DNA of 64,000 bases from Streptomyces mangrovisoli (GCF_000974985.2 NZ_LAVA02000044.1:1-64000), one strand, 5' to 3'; numbered from the stretch's first letter, positions 1-9,104 are shown. Notes: generated by a model not told the origin, from the sequence alone. Translations and numbers: made by a program.

Positions 1-1104
1 TCACCGCGCGGATTCGGCCGCGGCCCGCCGCGCCCCCGCCGGGTCCACCGCGAGCCCGCGCCGCGCGAGCACCGCGCCCAGCGCCGCCAGGCAGGCGTCC
101 ACGACCTTCGGCTCGGCGTCCGGTCCGTAGTGGTTGACGCGGATCATCTCCGCCGCGAGCGCGCCGCCGCCCGCGGCCAGCGGCAGCCCCGGCTCCTCGG
201 CCAGCGCCTCGGCGACCACCTCGGCGGCGACGACCCCGGCGGGCGTGCGCAGCGTGGTGGCCACCGGCGCGGCCTCCGCCGCGTCGTGGACGTACGGCTC
301 CAGGCCGCCGCCCAGCGCGAGCGCGCCCGCCCGCGTCGCCGCGGCGGCCGCCCGGTGCCGGGCGATCACGGTCTCCAGGCCCGCCGCCTCGATGCGCTCG
401 ACGCACTCCTCGAGCGCCAGCATCTCCAGCTGCGCCGGCGCGTGCAGCAGCGCCTTGCGGCCGCCGTCGATCCAGCGCTCCTTCCAGTCCAGCAGCGAGA
501 GGTAGGAGCGGCGCGGCGCGCCGGGGTTGGCGGCCATCCGGGCCCAGGCCCGCTCGCTCACCGACACCGCCGAGACACCCGCCGGGCCGCCCATCGCCTT
601 CTGCGCGCCGATGACGCACAGGTCCACGCCCCAGGCGTCCGGCAGCACCGGCTCGGCGCCCACCGAGGCGACGGCGTCCAGGTAGAACAGGGCGCCCTGC
701 TCCCGTACCGCCTCGCCGATCTCCGCGACCGGGTTGGTGTTGCCGGTCGCGGCCTCCGCGTGCACCAGGGAGACGAAGTCGATCTCCGGGTGGTCCGCGA
801 AGGCCTGCCGCACCGCGGCCGCCGTGACGGCCGTGTGGAAGGGCACTGCGAGGTCGATCACGGTGGCGCCGCAGTCCCGCAGCCAGTTGCCGAACGTCTG
901 CCCGTAGGGGCCGGTGATCACGTTCAGCGCCGTGGTGCCGGGCCCGGCCGTCGCACGGATCGCGCCCTCCAGCGGCAGCAGCGCCTCGCCCTGCATGACC
1001 AGGACGTCCTGGCGGGTGTCGAGCAGCCGGGCCACCCGGTCCTCGATCGAGGCGAAGCGCGCGGCGCTCAGCGGGGGCAGGTCGAGGAGGGAATGCGTGG
1101 TCAC
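1..1104 (-). CDS. Class V aminotransferase (alanine-glyoxylate/serine type)
   Basis: PLP-dependent fold-type I aminotransferase of the serine-pyruvate/alanine-glyoxylate branch, about 367 residues, the usual length for the family. The Schiff-base lysine lies in the stretch GAQKAMGGPAG, with an upstream YLDAVASVGAEP segment holding the PLP-contacting aspartate. The reading frame stays open far upstream of the likely start, but that extension is arginine/proline-rich junk. The GTG at 1104, beginning VTTHSLLDLPPL, starts where family homology starts. The gene is divergent from the amino-acid ABC transporter. That pairing is suggestive of amino-acid use, but the exact substrate cannot be read from sequence. 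The stop codon is at the very first base of the window. Confidence 0.85.
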   Translation of the reverse strand: MTTHSLLDLPPLSAARFASIEDRVARLLDTRQDVLVMQGEALLPLEGAIRATAGPGTTALNVITGPYGQTFGNWLRDCGATVIDLAVPFHTAVTAAAVRQAFADHPEIDFVSLVHAEAATGNTNPVAEIGEAVREQGALFYLDAVASVGAEPVLPDAWGVDLCVIGAQKAMGGPAGVSAVSVSERAWARMAANPGAPRRSYLSLLDWKERWIDGGRKALLHAPAQLEMLALEECVERIEAAGLETVIARHRAAAAATRAGALALGGGLEPYVHDAAEAAPVATTLRTPAGVVAAEVVAEALAEEPGLPLAAGGGALAAEMIRVNHYGPDAEPKVVDACLAALGAVLARRGLAVDPAGARRAAAESAR

Positions 1105-1345
1105 GGCGGTGCTCTCTTCGCTCTCTTCGGTTCGTCGGCCCGAACGGCCGACGGATCGAGGGTAACCAAGGCGCTCCGGGGGCGACCGAGGCGCTCCGCC
1201 GCTCCGATCAGCGGCTTCTCGGGCCCGCCGCCGGGGCCCGCCCGGGGCGTGGGAGCCGGTCGGGCGGAGGAATCGCGCATAACGTGTATTCCGCGGAGAA
1301 CCGTACGAATCCGCACGACCACGCTCACCGCTCTGGAGGTCCCCC

Positions 1346-2218
1346 GTGAACACGCTCCTCGGGTGCCGGGCCCGCGTCCTGGTCGCCACCGCCGCGTCGG
1401 CCGGCCTGCTGCTGGTGGCCGGCTGCTCGTCGAGCGGCAGCGGCAGCAGTTCGAAGACCGCCTCCGGCGGCGTCGAACTCGTCAAGGCCGGACAGCTCAC
1501 GACCTGCACGCACCTGCCCTACCCGCCCTTCCAGTCCGAGATCGACGGCAAGGTGCAGGGCTTCGACGTCTCGCTGATCGACCTCGTCGCGAAGAACCTC
1601 GGCGTCAAGCAGCAGATCCTCGACACCCCGTTCGAGAACTTCAAGACCGGCGCCTTCCTCAACTCCGGCCAGTGCGACCTCGCCGCCGCGGGCATGACGA
1701 TCACCGCCGAACGCAAGAAGCACGTCGACTTCTCCGACCCGTACTTCGACGCCACCCAGGGCGTCCTGGTCGCCAAGGACAGCGGGATCACCTCGCTCGC
1801 CGACGTCAAGGCGAAGGGCAAGAAGCTGGGCGCCCAGGCGCAGACCACCGGCGAGGACTACGCCCGCAGCAAGGGCTTCGACCCCGTCTCCTTCGCCTCC
1901 TCCGACGCCGTCCTCAACGGCCTGCGTACCGGCCAGGTCCAGGCCGTCATCATCGACTACCCGGTGGTCCAGGGCTGGCTGAAGGACAAGGCCAACGCGG
2001 ACGCCTTCCAGGTCGTCGACAACATCAACACCGGTGAGCAGTACGGCTTCACGGTGAAGAAGGGCAACACCAAGCTGCTCGACGCCATCAACACGGCCCT
2101 GAAGGACGCGAAGGCCGACGGCACGTACAAGAAGATCTACGAGAAGTGGATCGGCCCGTACGACGCCTCCGCCGCCTCCCCGGCCGCCTCCGCCTCCCCG
2201 TCCCCGGCCTCCTCCTGA
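1346..2218 (+). CDS. Amino-acid ABC transporter substrate-binding lipoprotein
   Basis: Extracytoplasmic solute-binding protein of family 3 (polar amino acids), 290 residues. The N-terminus is a lipoprotein signal with an arginine in the n-region, a hydrophobic core and the lipobox LVAGC, so it should be membrane-anchored by diacylglycerol. The mature part carries the SBP_bac_3 pattern, with THLPYPPFQ near its start and GFDVSLIDLVAKNLG after it. The C-terminus ends in a Ser/Ala/Pro-rich tail that is not part of the fold. The GTG start is preceded by a clear GGAGG. It is the first gene of a three-gene importer operon, four bases upstream of the permease. Ligand identity is not predictable here. 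Confidence 0.93.
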   Translation: MNTLLGCRARVLVATAASAGLLLVAGCSSSGSGSSSKTASGGVELVKAGQLTTCTHLPYPPFQSEIDGKVQGFDVSLIDLVAKNLGVKQQILDTPFENFKTGAFLNSGQCDLAAAGMTITAERKKHVDFSDPYFDATQGVLVAKDSGITSLADVKAKGKKLGAQAQTTGEDYARSKGFDPVSFASSDAVLNGLRTGQVQAVIIDYPVVQGWLKDKANADAFQVVDNINTGEQYGFTVKKGNTKLLDAINTALKDAKADGTYKKIYEKWIGPYDASAASPAASASPSPASS

Positions 2219-2221
2219 GCC

Positions 2222-3055
2222 ATGGCCGACACCGACATGCCCGTCCAGCCCAGGAGAACCGGGCTGACGATCCGCCAACGGCGGCGGCTCTCCCGCGGGG
2301 CGCAGTACGTCGTCTTCGTCGCCGTGGTGGCCCTGGTCGCCGTCACGGCGGACTGGGGCCGGCTCCAGAACCAGTTCGCGCAGCCCGACATCGCCAGGCA
2401 GCTGTTCCCGGACATCATCACGGTGGCGCTGAAGAACACCGTGCTCTACACGCTGTCCGGGTTCGTCGTGGGCCTGGTCCTCGGCATGGTCGTCGCGCTG
2501 ATGCGCCTGTCGTCGGTGGGGCCGTACCGCTGGCTCGCCAGTGTGTACATCGAGATCTTCCGCGGCCTGCCCGCGCTGCTGATCTTCATCTTCGTCGGCA
2601 CCGGCGTGCCGCTGGCCTTCCCGAGCGTGCAGTACCCGGGCGGCATCTACGGCAAGGTCGCGGTCGCGCTCGGACTGGTCTCCGCCGCCTACATGGCCGA
2701 GACCATTCGCGCGGGCATCCAGGCCGTGCCCAAGGGGCAGACGGAAGCGGCCCGTTCGCTCGGCTTCTCGCCCGCGCGGACCATGGTCTCCATCGTCCTG
2801 CCGCAGGCGTTCCGGATCATCCTGCCGCCGCTGACCAACGAACTCGTCCTGCTCTTCAAGGACTCCTCGCTGGTGCTGTTCCTCGGCGTCACCCTGGAGC
2901 AGCGCGAACTGGCCAAGTTCGGCAACGACCTGGCCAGCACGACCGCCAACTCCACCCCGATCCTGGTAGCGGGCCTGTGCTACCTGCTGGTCACCATCCC
3001 GCTCAGCCTCGTCGTGCGCCGTATGGAGTCCAGGGCGAGGAGGGAGATCCGATGA
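2222..3055 (+). CDS. Amino-acid ABC transporter permease
   Basis: Inner-membrane permease of the HisMQ/GlnP type, 277 residues with about five hydrophobic segments. The EAA loop that docks to the ATPase is visible as EAARSLGFSPARTMVSIVLP followed by a proline-rich helix break. The first 30 residues are cytoplasmic and basic (RRTGLTIRQRRRLSRG). It starts three bases after the binding-protein stop and overlaps the ATPase gene by ATGA, so the three subunits are translationally coupled. As only one permease gene is present, the transporter probably uses a homodimer. Confidence 0.93.
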   Translation: MADTDMPVQPRRTGLTIRQRRRLSRGAQYVVFVAVVALVAVTADWGRLQNQFAQPDIARQLFPDIITVALKNTVLYTLSGFVVGLVLGMVVALMRLSSVGPYRWLASVYIEIFRGLPALLIFIFVGTGVPLAFPSVQYPGGIYGKVAVALGLVSAAYMAETIRAGIQAVPKGQTEAARSLGFSPARTMVSIVLPQAFRIILPPLTNELVLLFKDSSLVLFLGVTLEQRELAKFGNDLASTTANSTPILVAGLCYLLVTIPLSLVVRRMESRARREIR

Positions 3056-3885
3056 GCCGCCCCGAGGTGCGCATCAAGGACCTGCACAAGTCCTTCGGCG
3101 ACAACCACGTCCTGCGCGGCATCGACCTGGAGATCGCCCAGGGCGAGGTCGTCTGCGTGATCGGCCCCTCCGGCTCCGGCAAGTCGACGCTGCTGCGCTG
3201 CGTGAACCTGCTGGAGGAGCCGGGCGCCGGGAAGGTCTTCGTCGGCGGCTGCGAGGTCACCGACCCGGATGTCGACATCGACGCGGTGCGCCGCCGTATC
3301 GGCATGGTCTTCCAGCAGTTCAACCTGTTCCCGCACCTGTCGGTGACCGGGAACCTCACCCTGCCGCAGCGCCGGGTGCTGCGCCGCGGCAAGGCCGAGT
3401 CCGCGCGGATCGCCGCCGAGCACCTGGCGCGGGTGGGCCTGTCGGAGAAGGCCGACGCCTTCCCCGCCGCCCTCTCCGGCGGCCAGCAGCAGCGGGTGGC
3501 GATCGCCCGCGCGCTGGCGATGGGCCCGGAGGTGATGCTCTTCGACGAGCCGACCTCGGCGCTCGACCCGGAACTGGTCGGCGAGGTCCTGGCCGTGATG
3601 CGGATGCTCGCCGACGAGGGCATGACGATGATGGTCGTCACCCACGAGATGACGTTCGCGCGGGAGGTCGCCGACCGCGTGGTCTTCATGGACGGCGGGG
3701 TGATCGTCGAGGAGGGCAGGCCCGAGCAGGTGGTCACCGCCCCCCGCCACGAGCGCACCCGCCACTTCCTCTCCCGCCTCCTGGACCCCGCGATGGCGGA
3801 GGTGGAGCCGGAGCGGCCGCAGGGCGCCGGCGGCGACGGGCCGTCCCCGAAGCGGCCGCCGGACCCCGGGCTCCCCGACCGCTAG
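3052..3885 (+). CDS. Amino-acid ABC transporter ATP-binding protein
   Basis: Nucleotide-binding subunit of the importer, 277 residues. Walker A is GPSGSGKST (residues 38-46). The signature LSGGQQQR, Walker B VMLFDEP, a D-loop SALDPE and the switch histidine in VVTHEM all follow in the GlnQ/HisP order. The ATG start sits inside the ATGA overlap with the permease stop. A longer upstream open frame has no homology and was discarded. The last 30 residues are a charged, proline-rich tail beyond the normal fold. Only a weak hairpin (3894-3908) separates it from the next gene. Confidence 0.94.
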   Translation: MSRPEVRIKDLHKSFGDNHVLRGIDLEIAQGEVVCVIGPSGSGKSTLLRCVNLLEEPGAGKVFVGGCEVTDPDVDIDAVRRRIGMVFQQFNLFPHLSVTGNLTLPQRRVLRRGKAESARIAAEHLARVGLSEKADAFPAALSGGQQQRVAIARALAMGPEVMLFDEPTSALDPELVGEVLAVMRMLADEGMTMMVVTHEMTFAREVADRVVFMDGGVIVEEGRPEQVVTAPRHERTRHFLSRLLDPAMAEVEPERPQGAGGDGPSPKRPPDPGLPDR

Positions 3886-3928
3886 GGCCTGTCCGGGGGC
3901 TCTCCCCGCACGCCCTAAGGTGCGTTGC

Positions 3929-5026
3929 ATGAGTGATCGAGCAGTGCTGCATGTGCGGGGCCGCATCCTCACCGGCCCCGACGACACCGAGGTCCGCGAC
4001 GAGCTGTGGGTGGTCGGCGGACGTGTCTCCTACGACCGCCCCGCCGGCGCCCGTGACGTGCGCACCGTCGACGGCTGGGCGCTGCCCGGCCTGGTCGACG
4101 CGCACTGCCACGTCGGCCTCGGCGCGCACGGGCCGGTCGAGGACGACGTGGCCGAGAAGCAGGCGCTCACCGACCGCGACGCGGGCACCCTGCTGATCCG
4201 CGACGCCGGCTCGCCCGCCGACACCCGCTGGACCGACGCCCGCGAGGACCTGCCGAGGATCGTCCGGGCCGGCCGCCACATCGCCCGCACCCGCCGCTAC
4301 ATGCGCGGCTACGCGTGGGAGGTCGAGCCGGACGAACTCACCGCGTACGTCGCCCAGGAGGCCCGGCGCGGCGACGGCTGGGTGAAGCTGGTCGGCGACT
4401 GGATCGACCGCGAGCTGGGCGACCTCTCCGCGTGCTGGCCGCGTGAGGCGGCCGAGGCGGCGATCGCGGAGGCGCACCGCCTGGGCGCCCGGGTCACCGC
4501 GCACTGCTTCGCCGAGGACTCGCTGCGGGACCTGGTGGAGGCGGGCATCGACTGCGTCGAGCACGCGACCGGGCTGACCGACGACCTCGTCCCCCTGTTC
4601 GTGGAGCACGGCGTGGCCATCGTCCCGACCCTGGTCAACATCGCCACCTTCCCGGAGCTGGCCGCGGGCGGCGACGCCCGGTTCCCGCGCTGGTCGGCCC
4701 ACATGCGGCGGCTGCACGAACGGCGCTACGACACCGTGCGCAACGCCTACGACGCCGGCATCCCCGTCTACGTCGGCACCGACGCGGGCGGCCATCTCCC
4801 GCACGGCCTGGTCGCGGGCGAGGTGCGGGAACTGGTGACGGCCGGCATCCCGCCGGTCCAGGCGCTCGCGGCGACCACCTGGGCCGCCCGGCGCTGGCTC
4901 GGCCGCCCCGGCCTGGAGGAGGGCGCCCCCGCCGACCTCGTCGTCTACGGCAGCGATCCGCGCGAGGACGTACGGGTGCTGGCGGCGCCGGAGCGGGTGG
5001 TGCTGAACGGACGCGTGGTGGCGTAG
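3929..5026 (+). CDS. Amidohydrolase-superfamily protein
   Basis: Metal-dependent hydrolase of the amidohydrolase (TIM-barrel) superfamily, about 365 residues. Metal ligands are recognisable in order: HCH in GLVDAHCHVG, a lysine in WVKLVGDW, histidines in VTAHCFAE and CVEHATG, and the aspartate in VGTDAGGH. The layout resembles imidazolonepropionase/prolidase-like members that act on cyclic amides or dipeptides; the substrate is unknown. ATG 3929 is chosen over an in-frame GTG nine bases upstream because AAGG lies at the correct distance only for the ATG. It follows the amino-acid importer on the same strand, so a role in catabolism of an imported compound is possible but is inference. Confidence 0.88.
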   Translation: MSDRAVLHVRGRILTGPDDTEVRDELWVVGGRVSYDRPAGARDVRTVDGWALPGLVDAHCHVGLGAHGPVEDDVAEKQALTDRDAGTLLIRDAGSPADTRWTDAREDLPRIVRAGRHIARTRRYMRGYAWEVEPDELTAYVAQEARRGDGWVKLVGDWIDRELGDLSACWPREAAEAAIAEAHRLGARVTAHCFAEDSLRDLVEAGIDCVEHATGLTDDLVPLFVEHGVAIVPTLVNIATFPELAAGGDARFPRWSAHMRRLHERRYDTVRNAYDAGIPVYVGTDAGGHLPHGLVAGEVRELVTAGIPPVQALAATTWAARRWLGRPGLEEGAPADLVVYGSDPREDVRVLAAPERVVLNGRVVA

Positions 5027-5046
5027 GGCCGTGGGGCACTCCTTCG

Positions 5047-5078
5047 GCGGAGCGCGCGACCCGGCACGCGCGCTCCGC
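5047..5078 (+). terminator. Strong hairpin after the amidohydrolase gene
   Basis: Perfect 12-bp stem (5047-5058 with 5067-5078) and an 8-base loop, 20 bases after the amidohydrolase stop. There is no U-tract, as is usual for Streptomyces terminators. Confidence 0.7.
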
Positions 5079-5307
5079 GCGTCCGCCGGACGTGCGGTGC
5101 CGGGGTGGCGGCAGGGTCCCCGGTGCCACCGGAATCGATCACCTGTCGTACCGCGGCGACCAGGGAATCGAAAGGTCACCCACCATGATTCGAAAATGCC
5201 GCCGGAAAACCCACGAAGGGGTGAAGTGACGCTGGACAGCTGCCCGTTCACTCTCAGTGCGTAAATATTTCTGGGTCCCGAGCAGTTCCTACTGGGGGTC
5301 CCACACC

Positions 5308-6294
5308 TTGAACTCCACCCACTTCCACCCTGCCCGCCCCGCCCGTACGGCCCGTCCCGGCCGCCCCGGCGCGGCGAGCGCCCGCCGCCGTCTCGCGGTG
5401 CTCGCGGCGGCCACCGCGCTGACCGCCGGACCCACGGTCCTGGCGGGCGCGGGCGCCGCGCACGCGACCGACGGCGGCGGGCACGCGACCGCGGTGGTGC
5501 TGCGCACCGGCCTGGACGTGTCCCTGCTCAACAAGACGGTCGACGCGCCCCTCACGCTCTCCCTGAACGACGTCGAGGCCCCGCGCAGCGCCGACGAGAC
5601 CGCGCTCACCGCCCGTCTCGACGGGGTCGACCACGGAAAGCCGTTCAGCGTGCTCCGCGCCGACGTGGCCTCCGCGAAGGCCACCGTCACGGACGACAGG
5701 GCCGAGGGAACGGTTCATCTCGCCCATGTCCGCGTCCATGTCCCCGGCCTGCCCCTGCTGTCCCTCATCGAGGTCGACGACGTCACCTCCAAGGCCACCT
5801 GCGAGGTGGGCGGTTCACCCGTCGCCGAGGCCGACCCGCTCGGCTCGGTGACCGTCCTCGGCAAGCGGGTCACGCTCACCGCGGGTGGCACGACCGACGT
5901 GAAGGTGCCCGGGGTCGGCGAGGTGCGGCTCGACCTCTCCCAGCGCAGCACGACATCCCGTACGGCCGCGGCCACCGCGCTCGAACTCAAGGTCTCCGTC
6001 AACCCGTTGAAGCTGAACGTCGCCGACGTCGAGGGCACGGTCACGCTCGCGAAGGCGACCTGCGAGACGCCGAAGGGCACGCAGCACGAGGCCGGGGCTC
6101 CCGAGCCCGCGACGAGCACCGACCCCTCGCCGAGCGCGGACCCGGCGGCCGACGTGAAGACGCAGGGCGCGCCCGCGAAGTCCGATCTCGCGGAGACGGG
6201 GGGCGGGTCGGCCACGCCGTATGTCGCGGGCGGGGCGCTGGCGCTGCTGCTCGCGGGGGGTGCAGGGGTGTTGCTGGCGCGGCGCCGGGGCTGA
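5308..6294 (+). CDS. LAETG-anchored surface protein, SCO1860 family
   Basis: Secreted, sortase-anchored protein of about 328 residues. From the N-terminus it shows a basic region, a long Ala-rich hydrophobic signal peptide ending near HAT, and a mainly beta domain with two cysteines in ATCEV and ATCET contexts that could form a disulfide. A Pro/Ser/Thr-rich stalk follows, then LAETG, a hydrophobic helix and an ARRRG tail. This is the class-E sortase signal architecture, and it matches the protein family NCBI names after S. coelicolor SCO1860. The TTG at 5308 is chosen because GGGGG lies about ten bases upstream and gives a normal signal peptide; an upstream GTG at 5257 would add 17 unlikely residues. 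Function unknown. Confidence 0.85.
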   Translation: MNSTHFHPARPARTARPGRPGAASARRRLAVLAAATALTAGPTVLAGAGAAHATDGGGHATAVVLRTGLDVSLLNKTVDAPLTLSLNDVEAPRSADETALTARLDGVDHGKPFSVLRADVASAKATVTDDRAEGTVHLAHVRVHVPGLPLLSLIEVDDVTSKATCEVGGSPVAEADPLGSVTVLGKRVTLTAGGTTDVKVPGVGEVRLDLSQRSTTSRTAAATALELKVSVNPLKLNVADVEGTVTLAKATCETPKGTQHEAGAPEPATSTDPSPSADPAADVKTQGAPAKSDLAETGGGSATPYVAGGALALLLAGGAGVLLARRRG

Positions 6295-6349
6295 CCTTTT
6301 CGCGGGGCTGACCTTCGCGGGGCCGGCCTGCTGCGGGGGTCGGTCCGTC

Positions 6350-6367
6350 GCGGGGGCCGGCCCCCGC
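6350..6367 (+). terminator. GC palindrome after the LAETG gene
   Basis: Uninterrupted 18-base palindrome of G5/C5 type, 55 bases past the stop codon and in the convergent space facing cobC. It could terminate either strand. Just upstream, the phrase CGCGGGGCTGACCTT is repeated almost exactly. Confidence 0.45.
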
Positions 6368-6460
6368 CCCCGCACGCGGGTGGCGCCCGTCCCGGCTCCG
6401 GCCGGGGCGGCCGCCGCCGTGGCGGTTCGGCAGACACCGGGTGCGGGCCGGTGGGGGCCG

Positions 6461-6491
6461 GTCGCGCAGTTCCCCGCGCCCCTTGGGGGTG
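6461..6491. repeat. GCGCAGTTCCCCGCG repeat family, copy 1
   Basis: Left arm of a recurrent hairpin element with a degraded right arm (GGGGGTGG). It ends just before the cobC stop. The full-length copies are at 35051-35085, 44389-44470 and 46941-46986. Confidence 0.6.
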
Positions 6492-6497
6492 GCAGGG

Positions 6498-7577
6498 TTA
6501 GCCGGAGGACAGTGTCAAGGCCTGGTCCAGGGCCTGGAGGAAGGTGTTCACCGTCGTGCGGTCGCGGACCGCTACGCGTAGCCACTCCTCGCCGAGGCCC
6601 GGGAACGTGTCGCCGCGCCGGACCGCGAAGCCGAGGTCGCGCAGATGGCGCCGTACGGCCGCGCCCCGCTCCGTCGCCAGCAGCACGAAGGGGCCCGCCG
6701 CCGGACCCGCCACGCGCACCCCGTCGGCCGCGAACTCCACGAGCCCCGCGACCAGATGGGCCCGGTCCGCGGCCACCCGGTGCGCCGCGTGCGCCGCCTC
6801 CGCGAGGGCCCGCGGCTCCACACAGGCCTCTGCGGCCACCAGCGCCGGCGTGGACACCGGCCACAGCGGCTGCGCGCGCTCCAGGTCGGCGATCGTCTCC
6901 GGCGCGGCGAGCACATAGCCCACCCGCAGTCCGGCCAGCCCCCACGTCTTGGTCAGGCTGCGCAGCACCACCAGGCCCGGCACGTCGGTCCGCCCGGCGA
7001 GCGCCTCCCGCTCCCCGGGCACCGCGTCCATGAACGCCTCGTCGACGACCAGCGTCCGGCCGGGCCGGGCCAGCCGCGTGATCGTCGCGGCCGGATGCAG
7101 CACGGACGTGGGGTTCGTCGGGTTGCCGATCACCACCAGGTCCGCGTCCTCGGGCACCAGCGCCGGATCGAGCCGGAAGCCGTCGGCCTCGCGCAGCAGC
7201 ACCCGGTCCACGCTGTGGCCGGCGTCCCGCAGTGCCGCCTCCGGCTCGGTGAACTGCGGGTGCACCACCACCGGGCGGCGCACCTTCAGCGCCCGCGCCA
7301 GCAGCACGAACGCCTCCGCCGCGCCCGCCGTCAGCAGCACCCGGTCCAGCGGCAGCCCGTGCCGCGCCGCCACCGCCGCCCGCGCGGACCGCCCGTCGGG
7401 ATAGGCGGCGAGCCCGCCCAGCGAGCCCGCGATCCGCTCCCGCAGCCAGGCCGGCGGGGTGTCGGCGCGCACGTTCACGGCGAGGTCGACGAGGTCCGCG
7501 CCGTCGTCGCGGACCTCGGCGTCCCCGTGGTGCCGCAGATCGTGTCCGGCGACCGCGCCGCCCTGCCCAGCAGGCAT
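6498..7577 (-). CDS. cobC: CobC-like PLP-dependent threonine-phosphate decarboxylase/aminotransferase
   Basis: Fold-type I PLP enzyme of about 359 residues in the Rv2231c/CobC family. It is thought to make the aminopropanol phosphate arm of cobalamin by decarboxylating threonine phosphate. The PLP lysine is in SLTKTWGLAGLRVGY and the phosphate-cup region GNPTNPTSVLHP is intact. ATG 7577 is chosen because GAGGAGGG sits just upstream; an upstream GTG frame overlaps the preceding gene. It is last in the minus-strand operon, ten bases after cbiX. The Tyr/Arg set fits the decarboxylase or aminotransferase role about equally, so the reaction is inferred from context. Confidence 0.85.
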   Translation of the reverse strand: MPAGQGGAVAGHDLRHHGDAEVRDDGADLVDLAVNVRADTPPAWLRERIAGSLGGLAAYPDGRSARAAVAARHGLPLDRVLLTAGAAEAFVLLARALKVRRPVVVHPQFTEPEAALRDAGHSVDRVLLREADGFRLDPALVPEDADLVVIGNPTNPTSVLHPAATITRLARPGRTLVVDEAFMDAVPGEREALAGRTDVPGLVVLRSLTKTWGLAGLRVGYVLAAPETIADLERAQPLWPVSTPALVAAEACVEPRALAEAAHAAHRVAADRAHLVAGLVEFAADGVRVAGPAAGPFVLLATERGAAVRRHLRDLGFAVRRGDTFPGLGEEWLRVAVRDRTTVNTFLQALDQALTLSSG

Positions 7578-7587
7578 CGAACCCTCC

Positions 7588-8520
7588 TCAGTGCGCATGG
7601 GAGTGACTGTGCCCACCGTGATGGTGGTGATGCCCGTGTCCCTCGCCGTCCTCGTCCGGGTGGAAGTGCGGCTGCTGGGGCAGGCCGACCTTGTCCTCGA
7701 AGCCCGGCATGGCGATCCGGTACACGCACGAGTCGCAGTTCATGCGCAGATCGCCGCGCACCGCCTCCGCGTACCGCTCCAGCACCAGATCCATCAACTC
7801 CGGCTCGGGGCCGATCACTTCGGCGGACCGCACCTCGGTCTCCGGATGCGCCGCCGCCCACTCCCCGGTCTGCCGCCGCACCCGCTCCGGCAGGACGCCC
7901 GTGAAGAGGAAGTACGGCAGCACCACGATCTTCCGCGCGCCCAGCAGGGCGCACCGGTCAAGACCGCTCGGCACGTCCGGGGCGGCCAGCGACACGAACG
8001 CCGTCTCCACGCCCGCGTAGCCCCGGCCCTCCCACAACAGCCGGGCCGCCTTGTGGACTTCGGCGTTGGCGTCGGGGTCCGTCGAACCGCGCCCGACCAA
8101 CAGCACGGTCACCTCCGACCGGGCGGCCGGCGCTGCCTCGCCCGCGGTGAGCGCCTCGTCGACCCGCCGCTCCAGCACCGACAGCAGCGACGGGTGCGGG
8201 CCGAGCGGACGGCCGTAGGAGTAGGTGATGCCGGGATGCCGTTCCTTCTCGCGGACCAGCGCGGCCGGGATGTCGCCCTTGGCGTGCCCGGCGGACACCA
8301 GCATCAGCGGGACGGCCGCGAACCGGCGCACGCCGCGCTCGACCAGCTCGGTCACGGCCTCGCCCAGCGGCGGCGGCGACAGTTCGATGAAGCCTCCCGC
8401 GACGGGCAGTTCGGGACGGCGGCGGCCCAACTCCCGTACGAAGTCGCGGAATGCCTCGGCTCCGGCCTCGTCCCGGGTGCCGTGGCCGGCGACGAGCAGG
8501 GCGGGCGGTGGGGTGGTCAC
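7588..8520 (-). CDS. cbiX: CbiX-type sirohydrochlorin chelatase with His-rich tail
   Basis: Class II (ATP-independent) chelatase of about 310 residues, expected to insert cobalt (or iron) into sirohydrochlorin. The N-terminal half opens with LLVAGHGTRD, where the histidine is the metal ligand, and the second half repeats the fold (VLLVGRGSTDPDAN, VVLPYFLFTGVLPERV). A conserved CDSCVYR segment follows. The C-terminus ends in a run of Gly/His residues after EDGEGHG, a likely metal-holding tail. The GTG start overlaps the cobH stop (GTGA) and has GAGGAGA upstream. Its presence together with CobN is discussed under findings. Confidence 0.88.
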   Translation of the reverse strand: MTTPPPALLVAGHGTRDEAGAEAFRDFVRELGRRRPELPVAGGFIELSPPPLGEAVTELVERGVRRFAAVPLMLVSAGHAKGDIPAALVREKERHPGITYSYGRPLGPHPSLLSVLERRVDEALTAGEAAPAARSEVTVLLVGRGSTDPDANAEVHKAARLLWEGRGYAGVETAFVSLAAPDVPSGLDRCALLGARKIVVLPYFLFTGVLPERVRRQTGEWAAAHPETEVRSAEVIGPEPELMDLVLERYAEAVRGDLRMNCDSCVYRIAMPGFEDKVGLPQQPHFHPDEDGEGHGHHHHHGGHSHSHAH

Positions 8521-9104
8521 GATGTCTCCTCGGACGGAACGGGGTGATACAGCAGGGCGTTGAGCGCGGCCGCGGCGACCGCCGAGCCGCCCTTCTCGGA
8601 CACGTTGCTCACGGCGGGCAGTCCGCTCTCCCGAAGGGCGGCCTTGGACTCGGCGGCCCCGACGAACCCGACGGGCAGGCCGATGACGAGCGCCGGGGAG
8701 GCGTCCAGCGTCAGCAGCTCCTCCAGGGCGGTCGGCGCGCAGCCGATCACCCACAGGGCGCCCGGGCCGACCTCCTCGAACGCGAGCCGGACCGCGTGCG
8801 CGGAGCGGGTGAGGCCGGGGCCCGACCGGGCGTCCGCGAGCCTGCACATCGCCGCGCGGCGGGTGATCCCGGCGGCCACCATCTCGACGTCGGCCACCAC
8901 CGGCGCCCCGGCGTGCAGCGCGGCGTGCGCCCGCTCCAGGTCGCCCTCGTCCATCACGAGGTCGGCCGCGTAGTCGAGGTCGGCCGCGGAGTGGATGACG
9001 CGTTCGGTCACCGCCCGGGTCAGCGGCGGCAGGTGCGAGGTGTCCAGGCGCGCCCGCAGCCTGCGGAAGGACTCCTGCTCGATGGGGTGGACCACCCGGT
9101 TCAC
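8517..9104 (-). CDS. cobH: Precorrin-8X methylmutase
   Basis: CobH/CbiC, 195 residues, moves a methyl group from C11 to C12 to give hydrogenobyrinate or its cobalt form. The catalytic histidine is in TERVIHSAADLDYA. The conserved VADVEMVAAGI and VIGLPVGFVGAAESK blocks are present and the length is that of the family. The GTG start lies inside the stop of the preceding cbiG/cobJ gene, and the gene overlaps cbiX by four bases. This is the third of four consecutive GTGA junctions in the operon. Confidence 0.93.
   Translation of the reverse strand: MNRVVHPIEQESFRRLRARLDTSHLPPLTRAVTERVIHSAADLDYAADLVMDEGDLERAHAALHAGAPVVADVEMVAAGITRRAAMCRLADARSGPGLTRSAHAVRLAFEEVGPGALWVIGCAPTALEELLTLDASPALVIGLPVGFVGAAESKAALRESGLPAVSNVSEKGGSAVAAAALNALLYHPVPSEETS

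Noticed and set aside
1105..1345. Direct repeats AGGCGCTCCG at 1169 and 1189 as an operator for the ABC importer.
   Set aside because: The decamer is GC-rich and easily arises by chance at this base composition; there is no palindrome or supporting context.
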